A stretch of DNA of 64,000 nt, taken from assembly GCF_000943545.1 (NCBI RefSeq), contig NZ_JTHP01000004.1, positions 115,196 through 179,195 on the forward strand, given 5' to 3'. Numbering within the stretch: position 1 is the first letter of the stretch; each line of letters begins with the position of its first letter. A model generated the notes under the pieces. It was given only the letters and a program-made list of their open reading frames with translations, was not told where the DNA came from and ran no database searches. The translations under genes were made by a program, and so were the position numbers. The stretch comes from Paenibacillus terrae. Its GTDB lineage: Bacteria; Bacillota; Bacilli; Paenibacillales; Paenibacillaceae. This document shows, piece after piece, positions 9,790 to 18,451 of this stretch.

Positions 9790-11553
9790 TTATTCTTCTG
9801 AAATACTGGCATGTGCTCTGTCCATATTCCGATATTGAATGGCTTCAGCTACATGCGACACGGTGATCTTCTCTGATTGACTCAAGTCCGCAATAGTGCG
9901 TGACAGCTTGAGAATTCGATCATACGCACGCATGCTTAAACCGAGTGCATCCATCGTCTGATCAAGCAGTTCTACCGCATTGAGTTCTAATACCGCATAT
10001 TTCCGAAGCATTTGACCGGATAGTTCGCTATTCCATGAAAAAGGAAGCTTGCTGTATCTATGGATTTGTATCGCTTGAGCAGCTAGTACCTGTCTTCGCA
10101 TTTCAGCGGATGACAGTGACTCCTTTTCCTCACGCCAATCCTTCGGTTGTGATACCTCAAGCTGAAGATCGATCCGGTCCAGTAATGGACCAGAAATACG
10201 CGAACGATAGCGGGCTACCGCAGCAGGTGAACAGGTACAGCGCTGATGTTGCATATCACTTCCGAAAAAGCCGCAGTGACACGGGTTCATAGAAGCTGCA
10301 AGTAAAAAGTGTGCCGGGTACTTAAAAACTGCACGTGAACGGCTAATTGTTACATTGCGATCTTCCAACGGCTGCCTCAGCACCTCTAGCACATGACGAC
10401 TAAACTCAGGCAACTCATCCAGAAATAAAATCCCCCGATGGGCAAGACTAATTTCTCCCGGCTTGGGAATGCCGCCGCCGCCCACCAGTCCAGCAGCGGA
10501 AATCGTATGATGAGGTGAACGGAAGGGGCGAATGTTCATCAAATGAGGCGACGACTCCTTCCACTTGCCGGCGGCGCTGTAAATTTTGGTAACCTCCAAT
10601 GCCTCTTTTTCGGTCAAGGGCGGCAGAATGGATGGCAGCCGGCGGATTAGCATCGTTTTTCCGGCACCAGGCGGCCCAATAAGGATGATATTGTGCATTC
10701 CGGCAGCAGCGATAACCAGCGCTCGTTTGGCGTGTAGCTGGCCCAATACATCGCTATAATCCTCCATAACGTCAATCACATCTTTGACCTCACACATGGG
10801 TATCTGATCTGCTTGGGGCAAATGGTCATAAGAATGGATAATAACCTGTTGTCTAACAGTAATACGCTTACCTTGGGCATAGTGTTCGGCTTCATTCGGG
10901 ATTGGCGTAGGAGCTGGATCCATAGCTTGCTTAATGTCTTGACTAATTATTTGATTAGCTGTTTGATTAGTTCCCTCACCATCCATTGGATCAGGTAAGT
11001 AATTAGAATTCCGATCTTTTGATTGTCCTTCAATAATGTATTGTGCGTGATCTTTTGCTGGAATGAGATCCATCAGATGGCGAACAGCGTAAATACGTAT
11101 ACCCGTGATCAGACGTGCTTCACCTGCATTTTCCTCAGGAAGCAGCACCGAATGAAATCCTTCTCGCTTGGCTAAATCAACCATAGACAATACCCCGTTC
11201 ACGGGGCGAATACTGCCGTCCAACGCTAGTTCACCGATAAATAACGTCCGTTCCCCCGCAGGTAAAACGACTTGTCCGCTGGTTGTCAGCAGTCCCAAAG
11301 CGATTGCAAAGTCAAAGGATGAGCCTTCCTTACGTAAATCAGCAGGAGCCAAATTTATGGTTACACGCTGGGACGGATATTTGAAACCGCAGTTTTTGAT
11401 CGCTGCTCTTACGCGCTCTACAGCCTCTCGAATGGCCGAATCCGGCAATCCGATAATCGCAGTTTGGGGCAACCCATTAGACAAATCAGTCTCCACTTCA
11501 ATCAGAACACCGTCTATTCCATAAAGACAAGCTCCATGTAGTTTTCCATACAT
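9790..11553 (-). CDS. yifB: YifB/ComM-family AAA ATPase (Mg-chelatase subunit I-like)
   Basis: This is a 587-residue member of the YifB/ComM family; ComM in Gram-negative bacteria is a helicase that drives branch migration during transformation. An N-terminal Lon-protease-like fold (GLPDSAIREAVERVRAAI) is followed by the AAA core with Walker A GPPGAGKT at 293-300, LFLDELPEF (Walker B), and a CHCGFFG cysteine motif. An unusual charged/Gln-rich linker of roughly 75 residues (about 177-250) makes it longer than the usual ~510. The frame opens at GTG 11565; ATG 11553 is preferred, with GAGG ahead. DprA in the same window fits a competence-type role, but that is inference. Confidence 0.9.
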   Translation of the reverse strand: MYGKLHGACLYGIDGVLIEVETDLSNGLPQTAIIGLPDSAIREAVERVRAAIKNCGFKYPSQRVTINLAPADLRKEGSSFDFAIALGLLTTSGQVVLPAGERTLFIGELALDGSIRPVNGVLSMVDLAKREGFHSVLLPEENAGEARLITGIRIYAVRHLMDLIPAKDHAQYIIEGQSKDRNSNYLPDPMDGEGTNQTANQIISQDIKQAMDPAPTPIPNEAEHYAQGKRITVRQQVIIHSYDHLPQADQIPMCEVKDVIDVMEDYSDVLGQLHAKRALVIAAAGMHNIILIGPPGAGKTMLIRRLPSILPPLTEKEALEVTKIYSAAGKWKESSPHLMNIRPFRSPHHTISAAGLVGGGGIPKPGEISLAHRGILFLDELPEFSRHVLEVLRQPLEDRNVTISRSRAVFKYPAHFLLAASMNPCHCGFFGSDMQHQRCTCSPAAVARYRSRISGPLLDRIDLQLEVSQPKDWREEKESLSSAEMRRQVLAAQAIQIHRYSKLPFSWNSELSGQMLRKYAVLELNAVELLDQTMDALGLSMRAYDRILKLSRTIADLSQSEKITVSHVAEAIQYRNMDRAHASISEE

Positions 11554-11707
11554 AACAAAAAACACCTCTCCTCATATTGAAATGTCTCCTCTCGGGGAGC
11601 ATTGCATATATGAAAAAAGGTGCTTCCAAATTTTCATCTGCTGCAAATATCATGTTACATTTTTAATTCATATAGCTGTCTAATCAAGGTTATTCGACAA
11701 AAGATTA

Positions 11708-12259
11708 TTATTTGTCAAACAGGGTTAGCTTATCCGCTGCTGGAATACGTGGTCTTGGTTCTGGAATGACTTCAGGATAACCTGCATACACCATGCCGAT
11801 GATCTTCTCACCAGGCTGAATTCCCAAATGCTTGCGGAATTTCGGTGAATAAAGAAAAGGCTTTGTGACCCAAAACGTTCCGATTCCTTTACTCCATGCG
11901 GCAAGCATAAAGTTTTGTACAAGGGCACTAACCGCTGCAAAGTCCTCATCCCAAACTGCCTGACGCGGATCTTCCTCCAACACAACTAAAAGCTGAATCG
12001 GATTGTGCAAAATGCCGCTTTCGAACTTGTTATCCTTGCCAATATCAGCTTCAATAGCTTCAGCGAGCTTTCTCCGTCCGTCACCGGCAAACAAGAGAAA
12101 ACGCCATGGCTCACGCATTTTATGATTGGGGGCCCATACAGCAACGTCCAGCAGTTCTTTAATGGTATCTACCGGAATGGGGTCGGATTTGAACCGTTTA
12201 ATGGTCCGTCGTTCCTGAATTACATCTATGACATGTTCACTAAAGGTATGCTCTGTCAC
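11708..12259 (-). CDS. Nitroreductase-family flavoprotein
   Basis: This ~183-residue protein belongs to the FMN-dependent nitroreductase fold, single-domain YdjA/YfkO-like type. The family motifs are visible: RRTIKRFK at the N-terminus (FMN phosphate contact), APNHKMREPWRF, and WSKGIGTFWVTKP near the C-terminus. The frame opens at 12352, but the GTG at 12259 has an AAAGGAGG site 7 nt upstream and gives the standard length; the longer N-terminus looks non-coding. The substrate is unknown. It stands alone between yifB and the yraN group with no clear operon partner. Confidence 0.87.
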   Translation of the reverse strand: MTEHTFSEHVIDVIQERRTIKRFKSDPIPVDTIKELLDVAVWAPNHKMREPWRFLLFAGDGRRKLAEAIEADIGKDNKFESGILHNPIQLLVVLEEDPRQAVWDEDFAAVSALVQNFMLAAWSKGIGTFWVTKPFLYSPKFRKHLGIQPGEKIIGMVYAGYPEVIPEPRPRIPAADKLTLFDK

Positions 12260-12415
12260 GTATATCCTCCTTTGCAGGTATAGCTTGTGGATGCTCACTA
12301 TAACTATATAATCAAAATGATAACCATTCTCAACAAAATATACCTTTAGCATTCCTTCCTGTCAACCTGTACATATGAAATTCGAAATGAGCCTTCAAAA
12401 AAGTTTACCACTCTT

Positions 12416-12799
12416 TTAAAATGCCTCAATTATGTGCTCCGTGACGACTGCGGTTTCGTCAACCAATCGTACAGAGATCATATCAAATCGGATTGGAACA
12501 TCCTCAATCCCGTTCATATGCAGATAAACAGCGGCTGTCTGGCGAACCTGGGTTATTTTACGTGCAGTGATTGATTCTGCGGGCGTTCCATAATTGGAGC
12601 TACTTCGGCTGCGTACTTCAATAAACACGAGAATATCCTCCTGAGCGGCGATCAGATCCATTTCACCGCTACGACATTGCCAGTTACGCTCTATGATACG
12701 ATACCCCAGATTTTCCAAAAATGAAGCCGCTACCTGTTCACCCAAAGCGCCTTTGGATTTTCGCTGATCCTTGCCTCCGGTCCTCATGTCGTTCCTCAT
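12416..12799 (-). CDS. yraN: YraN (UPF0102) family nuclease-like protein
   Basis: This is a ~127-residue member of the UPF0102 family, a restriction-endonuclease-like fold of unproven cellular role, conserved beside rnhB in Firmicutes. Motifs seen: KGALGEQVAASFLENLGY, RNWQCRSGEMDLIA (the E-x-D active-site-like element) and LVFIEVRSRSS (E-x-K-like, with R here). The ATG overlaps the TGA of ylqH by one base (TGATG), so the two are translationally coupled. Downstream starts at 12787 are also possible. Confidence 0.9.
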   Translation of the reverse strand: MRNDMRTGGKDQRKSKGALGEQVAASFLENLGYRIIERNWQCRSGEMDLIAAQEDILVFIEVRSRSSSNYGTPAESITARKITQVRQTAAVYLHMNGIEDVPIRFDMISVRLVDETAVVTEHIIEAF

Positions 12800-13098
12800 C
12801 AACTGTCATCCCTTGGAGCAAGCTTATCCATTTGATATATATAGGTGAGCACCTCTGCCACCAATTGATATAGCTCAGCAGGAATTTGTTCATCCAAGTC
12901 AAGCTTGGACAATACCTCAACCAGTGCGGCATCCTCTTGAACGGGAACGCCGTGCTCTTTGGCTTTTTCTAAAATGCTATCCGCAATACGACCACTGCCT
13001 TTGGCAACGACGATAGGGGCTTCGCTCTCACCGGGCGTATATTTAAGGGCGACAGCCTTCTTCCTAGAAGGAGAAGGAGCCTCCAACGGCTCTTTCAT
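12799..13098 (-). CDS. ylqH: YlqH, FlhB C-terminal-domain homologue
   Basis: This 99-residue protein matches only the cytosolic C-terminal domain of the flagellar/type III export switch FlhB/YscU (AVALKYTPGESEAPIVVAKG, then ...VPVQEDAALVEVLSKLD, ...IPAELYQLVAEVL). The four membrane helices are absent, and the autocleaving NPTH motif is replaced by SRKK just before AVALKY, so self-cleavage is not expected. It overlaps ylqG by 4 bp upstream and yraN by 1 bp downstream. The Bacillus homologue has the same neighbours (ylqG-ylqH). Partner and role are unknown. Confidence 0.88.
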   Translation of the reverse strand: MKEPLEAPSPSRKKAVALKYTPGESEAPIVVAKGSGRIADSILEKAKEHGVPVQEDAALVEVLSKLDLDEQIPAELYQLVAEVLTYIYQMDKLAPRDDS

Positions 13099-15227
13099 AT
13101 TTTAAGATCGACTCCTTTATACGGCTGAGGCACATAGCTTTGTACCTCCGAAGAGACCAGACCTTTGCTCTCCTGTCCAGTCCTTATCGGCATCGGTTCG
13201 GTACGCAACGATAAAAGCTGATACCCTAGTGATTCCAGCGCCGTGTGAATGGATTCACGCCCACTGGTCAACAGCGAAGCGGCCCAATCCTGATCGTTAT
13301 GGAGCTTGAGGCTCACAATCCGGTCCACGACTTGCACATCCACCAATGTCGGCCCTAGCGCCTTCATGTCCAAATCAAACCAAAGCCGGCAGTTGGATGC
13401 ATCCAGCTCCCCGCGTTTACCACGTCGAGACTGAATCTGGATCGTGGCTGTTTCACGACCATCCGGACCGACAAATGGAATAAACATGTGTACCTGTGCA
13501 AAAGGGGCCGTCCGATCCGTATTCAGCAGCAGCTGCTGACCCGTCAGGTGCTGCACGACCTGCTGCGCCGCCTCTTTCAGGGCAGGCGGCAGGTCAGCGC
13601 TGCTCATTAACTGGAGCAGCGTCCCTTTCACGGTGTCGGCGTCCGCTGACACCGCACCGCCCGCTGCTGCCGCTAATCCCGGCAGCGGCTGCGCTCCTTC
13701 CGGCGGCTCCATACGGGCCGCCGCCGTTCCCTGCGCGGTCTGTGCAGCCGCGCGGTGTACCTGCTGCTCGTGCTCTGCACCGAGCAGCTTCAGCACGCGG
13801 CCCACCCACGGGTCCTCCGTGGGGGTGAGCTGCGTGCTGGACGCCGCTGGCTGCGCAGCAGCAGCGTCCGTAGCCCGCAGAGCGCCAGCCGTAGGCTGCG
13901 GCACTTCTGTTGCGGGCTGCTCCGGCGCAGCCGTGCCCAGCGCGGGCGGCACTGCCGCGCGCAGCTCTTGCAGCAGCGTACGCAGCCGCTGAAGAGGCGC
14001 CTCCGGCGTGGCCGCGTTGCCCGCAGCGGCCTGCGGCGCAGAGCCGCCAGCCAGCTGCGCGGCGGCACGGTCGGCCGTAGCGGCGTTTGCAGCGGGCTTC
14101 GCCCCGGCAGGCTCTGCCGTTGCCGCCGCTGGAGCGCCGTCGGCGCCCTTAGGCTGTTGTGTACCCGCCGTGGCAGCTTGAGGCTGCTCCGCTCCGGCTC
14201 GTGAAGCCCTTAGTGCATCAGCGCTCGATTCAGGTGCATTTACACCAGAGTCCGCCACCACGTCCGTGGCTATGGCTCCACGCCCATTAGCTAGTGCTGG
14301 TTCCCCGGAGGCAGCACCTTTAACTACAGATGCAGCAGTTCCAGTTGGAGCATCCGTGTCTGTCGCCGAAGCGCCCGCTTCACCCACCATAGCAGCAAGA
14401 TTTGCCGCCTGAGTCCCTTTCAGCGTCTCCTTGCCTCCTGCTGCCAGAGCCGCTTCTGCCTGCTTTGTAGCAACAGCAGCGGCATCTTTGGACAATACAG
14501 GAACTTGGCCTTCTGGTGCATCTGCAATCACAGCTGAAGAAGCGCCTGATGGAGCAGGGGACATTCGGTCAGCCCCCTTTACCGCTGTTGCTTCTCCCGC
14601 CATACGGTCAGCAGATGCTCCTTGTCCTTGCTGCTTGAATACTGCTTCAAGCTCCTGCTCCAGCGAAGACAAAAGATCATTTAAAGGAGGGCCAAACATC
14701 GCCTGTCGCAAACCGTTTATACTTTCCGCCGTCAATGGTAATCCACGTTGAAAGGCAACCGCTGCTGCCTGTACAAACGTCTCCATTTGTACTTTTCCCG
14801 GCTGCTTCGCCAAAGCGTCTCGTAAAGAAGCCGCATTTTCCGATGTCAACGGTACGCCATTCTTTTGCATCGCCTGTATCAGCTCCCTGTTCTGCGCTGT
14901 ATCCGGTAGTCCCACCGAATCCAGTACATCTGCCAGCGCTACAGTCTGCTGCCCTGTGTTGGCTGCATCGTTCAAAGGCTTAAGTACAGTCATTCCGCTG
15001 GGAGAAGCTGGCTGGACCTGGAGTAATGTGGACTGCCCAGGTTGAAGAGGGGTTTCCAGCTTGGCTCTGACCTGGGAACCTTGAATTTGCAACACAGCCT
15101 CACCGCCGTCCTCAGACACCTTTAATACGACGCCTCGCACGACCTGACCTGGCTGCATATCGAGCTTTTTAACCTCTCCCGCCTTCACATCACCAAGTAA
15201 TCCTCGAAATACAGATCCGATATTCAT
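13095..15227 (-). CDS. ylqG: YlqG, FliK-like alanine-rich protein
   Basis: This ~710-residue protein has a conserved N-terminal part (MNIGSVFRGLLGDVKAGEV, PGQVVRGVVLKVSEDG), a long low-complexity Ala/Pro/Gln/Thr-rich middle, and a C-terminal domain (VHMFIPFVGPDGRETATIQIQ, LWFDLDMKALG...DVQVV) resembling the FliK hook-length-control C-domain. FliK partners FlhB in flagella, and here the gene is followed at once by an FlhB-C homologue, so the pair may act together in an unknown process. The ATG at 15227 has an AGGAGGGA site; the frame extends to 15260. The middle (about 13600-14200) is far more GC-rich than its surroundings. Confidence 0.85.
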   Translation of the reverse strand: MNIGSVFRGLLGDVKAGEVKKLDMQPGQVVRGVVLKVSEDGGEAVLQIQGSQVRAKLETPLQPGQSTLLQVQPASPSGMTVLKPLNDAANTGQQTVALADVLDSVGLPDTAQNRELIQAMQKNGVPLTSENAASLRDALAKQPGKVQMETFVQAAAVAFQRGLPLTAESINGLRQAMFGPPLNDLLSSLEQELEAVFKQQGQGASADRMAGEATAVKGADRMSPAPSGASSAVIADAPEGQVPVLSKDAAAVATKQAEAALAAGGKETLKGTQAANLAAMVGEAGASATDTDAPTGTAASVVKGAASGEPALANGRGAIATDVVADSGVNAPESSADALRASRAGAEQPQAATAGTQQPKGADGAPAAATAEPAGAKPAANAATADRAAAQLAGGSAPQAAAGNAATPEAPLQRLRTLLQELRAAVPPALGTAAPEQPATEVPQPTAGALRATDAAAAQPAASSTQLTPTEDPWVGRVLKLLGAEHEQQVHRAAAQTAQGTAAARMEPPEGAQPLPGLAAAAGGAVSADADTVKGTLLQLMSSADLPPALKEAAQQVVQHLTGQQLLLNTDRTAPFAQVHMFIPFVGPDGRETATIQIQSRRGKRGELDASNCRLWFDLDMKALGPTLVDVQVVDRIVSLKLHNDQDWAASLLTSGRESIHTALESLGYQLLSLRTEPMPIRTGQESKGLVSSEVQSYVPQPYKGVDLKI

Positions 15228-15280
15228 AGGGTCCCTCCTCTCTTCATGCCCCATATTCAAGGGGCCTATTTTATTAGGTC

Positions 15281-15298
15281 AGGATTTTGCAAAATCCT
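15281..15298. repeat. Perfect 18-bp palindrome AGGATTTTGCAAAATCCT
   Basis: This is a perfect inverted repeat in the rnhB-ylqG gap. With its leading GGTC it matches the outer end of the dispersed repeat at 9636-9753 (complement of 9732-9752), so it may be a solo end of that family or a binding site. Confidence 0.55.
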
Positions 15299-15342
15299 TA
15301 GGTATACATTATATCGGCACAGTCCCGACTCATAATAAGTAT

Positions 15343-15984
15343 TTACAGGTCAAACAACGTCGGTTGCTCGATCAACAAATTACCAAGAAAGCTGCGTCTA
15401 TGCATCGCTGTAGGTCCCAGCGCCAAAATTTGTTCCCTGTGTAGCTTGGTAGCGTAACCTTTATGTATGCCAATCCCATATTCCGGGTACTTTGCATCCC
15501 ATTCACCTTTGCACAGCCGATCACGGGTTACCTTGGCAATGATTGAAGCCGCAGCAATAGATTGGCTATTCGCATCTCCTTTAATAATAGAGAGTTGGGG
15601 AATAGACAAGTCTACCTTTTCTGCATCTACAAGCAAATAATCAGGAGATACCTGCAATGCCTCAACTGCCTGCTTCATCGCCAAACGAGCTGCCTGTTTA
15701 ATATTGATGGCATCAATCGTTCGTGCGTCCACATACCCGACTCCTACGGCAATGGCCTTCTCCATAATCAGCTCATAGTAGGTTTCCCTCTTTTTGTCCG
15801 TCAGCTTTTTGGAATCATCCACACCCTCCAGCAGCTCACCGTTCGGCAAAATGACCGCCGCAGCCACAACATCCCCGAATAAACATCCTCGGCCTACCTC
15901 ATCAATGCCAGCGATGCGCTCATAGGATTGCTCCCAGCACTCTTTTTCATAGCGCAGCATGTCCGTTACCGCTTTTTCTTCCAT
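15343..15984 (-). CDS. rnhB: Ribonuclease HII
   Basis: RNase HII cleaves RNA in RNA-DNA hybrids and removes single misincorporated ribonucleotides. The 213-residue protein has the DEDD active site: Asp28 and Glu29 in GIDEVGRG, a third acid in LLVDAEKVDL, and a fourth in the KVTRD segment after SQSIAAASIIA. The C-terminal GIGIHKGYATKLHRE and HRRSF are typical. A GGAGT lies ahead of the ATG, with ATG 15957 as a less likely later start. It follows rbgA on the same strand. Confidence 0.97.
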   Translation of the reverse strand: MEEKAVTDMLRYEKECWEQSYERIAGIDEVGRGCLFGDVVAAAVILPNGELLEGVDDSKKLTDKKRETYYELIMEKAIAVGVGYVDARTIDAINIKQAARLAMKQAVEALQVSPDYLLVDAEKVDLSIPQLSIIKGDANSQSIAAASIIAKVTRDRLCKGEWDAKYPEYGIGIHKGYATKLHREQILALGPTAMHRRSFLGNLLIEQPTLFDL

Positions 15985-16097
15985 ACTCCATACCCGCCTA
16001 TCTCTATGTATTTTAAGTTCTGCATAATTTAATTCAGCTTAACACAGACCTGTCCATCCCAAAACCCCTTTGTTTAACCTACCTTCACATACCAAAA

Positions 16098-16130
16098 AAC
16101 CTTCCTCTCTCCGGAGAGATGGGGAAGGTT
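16098..16130 (-). terminator. Terminator downstream of rbgA
   Basis: AACCTTCCTCTCTCC pairs with GGAGAGATGGGGAAGGTT; the minus strand continues into TTTTTTGG. It separates rbgA from rnhB. Confidence 0.82.
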
Positions 16131-16184
16131 CTTCCTTGCCACACTATGCTATGCGGTGTATCCGATACATCAGGCAGAATCGAA

Positions 16185-17045
16185 TCAGTAAGGAGCTTCC
16201 AAACTGAAACGTCCCAGCTTACCTGCACGCAGCTCACGTAAAATGATTTTTGACGACTTTTCGAGATCTACACGTCCACCGCTGACAATACAGCCGCGTT
16301 TACGTCCAATCGCTTCCATGACACTGACAATTTCATCGGCATTTTCCGTATCCACGGGACGTTCAGTCAGCTCAAAGCGCGCTGCCAGCTCATCCCAGTA
16401 ATATTGAACCAAATATTTTGTCGCGAAAAAAGCGATATCCTCAACATTCAAAATCTCTTCCTTGATCGCGCCTGTAACTGCCAGACGATAACCAACATTC
16501 TGATCCTCGAATTTGGGCCACAAAATACCCGGTGTATCCAGCAGCTCAATTTCACCAATCTTGATCCATTGCTGTGCCTTCGTCACCCCAGGACGATCGC
16601 CTGTAGCCGCAATGCTACGTCCTGCCATACGGTTGATCAGAGTCGATTTACCGACATTCGGAATACCAACAATCAAAGCACGCATAGGGCGCGGATTCAT
16701 ACCTTTAGAAATCTGCCGATCTATCTTTTCCTTAAGCAGCAACTTGGCCTGAACCGGAATTTCTTTCATCCCTGTGCCTGTTGTAGCATCCACCTGAAAG
16801 GCAATATGCCCTTGCTCCTTAAAGTAGGCAATCCACTGCTGTGATACGACCGGGTCCGCCAAATCTGCCTTATTTAAAATAATCATTCGCGGCTTGCCCT
16901 GCAAAATATCATCAATCATTGGATTTCGGCTGGAAAGCGGCAATCGAGCATCAATCAACTCAATTACCAAATCAATCAGCTTTAATTTTGCTTCAATTTG
17001 GCGGCGCGCTTTGGTCATATGACCAGGAAACCATTGTATCGTCAC
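16185..17045 (-). CDS. rbgA: RbgA (YlqF), ribosome biogenesis GTPase
   Basis: RbgA is the essential Bacillus GTPase that acts late in assembly of the 50S subunit. The protein (~286 residues) shows the circularly permuted GTPase order: G4 NKAD (58-61) comes before G1 GIPNVGKS (127-134) and G3 DTPG. The N-terminal [13 protein letters not shown] is the family hallmark, and a C-terminal ANTAR-like region follows. The frame opens upstream, but the GTG at 17045, 8 nt after GAGG, gives the conserved start. It lies next to lepB and rplS as in Bacillus. Confidence 0.96.
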   Translation of the reverse strand: MTIQWFPGHMTKARRQIEAKLKLIDLVIELIDARLPLSSRNPMIDDILQGKPRMIILNKADLADPVVSQQWIAYFKEQGHIAFQVDATTGTGMKEIPVQAKLLLKEKIDRQISKGMNPRPMRALIVGIPNVGKSTLINRMAGRSIAATGDRPGVTKAQQWIKIGEIELLDTPGILWPKFEDQNVGYRLAVTGAIKEEILNVEDIAFFATKYLVQYYWDELAARFELTERPVDTENADEIVSVMEAIGRKRGCIVSGGRVDLEKSSKIILRELRAGKLGRFSLEAPY

Positions 17046-17132
17046 CGTCATCACCTCATTGATCGTAACTCCTAACGTTTCCCATAGGGTTATGCGTCAG
17101 GATTACGGCAGCTATGCTGCATATTAGTTGTT

Positions 17133-17759
17133 CTAGTGGTTAATCCACTTCATATCCTTCACCGGCCAGAAAATAACATCAGCACGACCGACGACTTCCT
17201 TCAAATCAATATATCCAATCATCCGACTGTCTGTACTGTTGGAACGGTTATCCCCCATAACAAAAATATGTCCTGCCGGAACTTTACCATCCTTAAAATT
17301 TTCATTTGGGAAATTTGTAAACTTGTTGTAAAGCTCACCATTTTGATGCGCTTCCTCCACTGGAGCTTTCAAGTAAGGCTCCTGAATAGGTTTACCATTC
17401 ACCGTAATCGTGTCACCTTCTACCTTAACCGTGTCGCCCTCAACGGCAATGACGCGCTTTATGAAGTCTCTTCCTTCATCCGGCACATGAAACACGATTA
17501 CCTCTCCCGGTTTTGGGGAACGGAAATCATACAAAATTTCATTTACAATGACACGTTCTCCGGTATGAAAGTTTGGCTGCATCGACGGGCCATCCACAAT
17601 AAACGGCTTAAAAAGAAACCAACGGATTAAAAAGACCAACACTAACGCGATAACGATGGCCTTGATCCACTCAAAAATCTCATTTTTCGGTTTACGCTTG
17701 GGTGTACCATCCTGTTCAGTCGGATGCTGTATAGCTCCTTGTCCTACTTCTTGCTCCAT
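17133..17759 (-). CDS. lepB: Signal peptidase I
   Basis: This enzyme removes Sec signal peptides at the outer face of the membrane. The 208-residue protein has a charged cytoplasmic N-terminus, one membrane span (about 32-50, IKAIVIALVLVFLIRWFLF), and the Ser-Lys dyad: Ser59 in DGPSMQPN and Lys101 in RDFIKRVIA. The later box GDNRSNSTDSR is intact. The single span makes it the prokaryotic P-type (SipS-like) rather than the archaeal/eukaryotic form. It follows rplS but a terminator lies between them. Confidence 0.97.
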   Translation of the reverse strand: MEQEVGQGAIQHPTEQDGTPKRKPKNEIFEWIKAIVIALVLVFLIRWFLFKPFIVDGPSMQPNFHTGERVIVNEILYDFRSPKPGEVIVFHVPDEGRDFIKRVIAVEGDTVKVEGDTITVNGKPIQEPYLKAPVEEAHQNGELYNKFTNFPNENFKDGKVPAGHIFVMGDNRSNSTDSRMIGYIDLKEVVGRADVIFWPVKDMKWINH

Positions 17760-17816
17760 AGCTCACTGTCCTCTCTTTACGGTCAATAATCCACAGTTCC
17801 CTATGTACGTAGAAAA

Positions 17817-17850
17817 AACGAAAGGAGCTTGTAATCAAGCCCCTTTCGTT
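17817..17850 (-). terminator. Terminator of rplS
   Basis: AACGAAAGGAGCTT pairs with AAGCCCCTTTCGTT, followed by TTTTTT on the minus strand, 11 bp past the rplS stop. Confidence 0.9.
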
Positions 17851-17860
17851 ATTCGTTGTA

Positions 17861-18205
17861 TTAACGACGAATTTCTTTAATTCTCGCTGCTTTACCGCGC
17901 AGTTCACGAAGATAATAAAGCTTCGCACGACGCACTTTACCACGGCGAGCCACGTCGATTTTATCGATTTTCGGGGAATGAAGCGGGAAAGTTCTTTCCA
18001 CACCTACACCGTAAGAAATTTTACGAACTGTAAAAGTCTCACTGATTCCACCACCACGGCGTTTAATTACAACACCTTCAAACAACTGGATACGCTCACG
18101 AGTTCCCTCAATAACTTTCACGTGCACTTTCAAAGTGTCACCGGGACGAAAGTTAGGCAAATCTTTACGCAGTTGTTCTTCAGTGATCGCTTGGACGATA
18201 TTCAT
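17861..18205 (-). CDS. rplS: 50S ribosomal protein L19
   Basis: L19 sits at the 30S-50S interface. The 114-residue protein has typical sequence throughout: [39 protein letters not shown] and the basic C-terminus. The ATG has an AAGGAGGGAG site. It is transcribed from its own well-formed promoter (18308-18336) with a ~95-nt leader, and ends in a strong terminator, so it is a single-gene unit within the cluster. Confidence 0.98.
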   Translation of the reverse strand: MNIVQAITEEQLRKDLPNFRPGDTLKVHVKVIEGTRERIQLFEGVVIKRRGGGISETFTVRKISYGVGVERTFPLHSPKIDKIDVARRGKVRRAKLYYLRELRGKAARIKEIRR

Positions 18206-18246
18206 CTATGACTCCCTCCTTCCGTACAGGTGTTCATGCATCTTCT

Positions 18247-18264
18247 GGAAACACATCCGTTTCC
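18247..18264 (-). promoter_or_regulatory. Leader hairpin of rplS, possible L19 autoregulatory element
   Basis: GGAAAC-loop-GTTTCC forms a stem in the leader between the rplS promoter and its ribosome binding site. Firmicutes are known to carry an L19 leader motif; I cannot confirm the match by eye. Confidence 0.35.
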
Positions 18265-18307
18265 TTCATCATCCACAGAGGACCACCGTATTACACACAA
18301 CAGATGT

Positions 18308-18336
18308 ATTGTATCATGGAGGATACCGCATTGCAA
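18308..18336 (-). promoter_or_regulatory. Promoter of rplS
   Basis: On the minus strand TTGCAA and TACAAT are separated by exactly 17 bp, a near-consensus sigma-A promoter starting about 95 nt ahead of rplS. Confidence 0.75.
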
Positions 18337-18451
18337 CAAGAAAAAGGGATTTGACCAAACATTATATTTAATTAATTACATTATAAAACAGGTTAGCACC
18401 TGCTTTCAAATCCACTCATTGCTAAAGCTCTTCAATACACTCTTCCCATGA

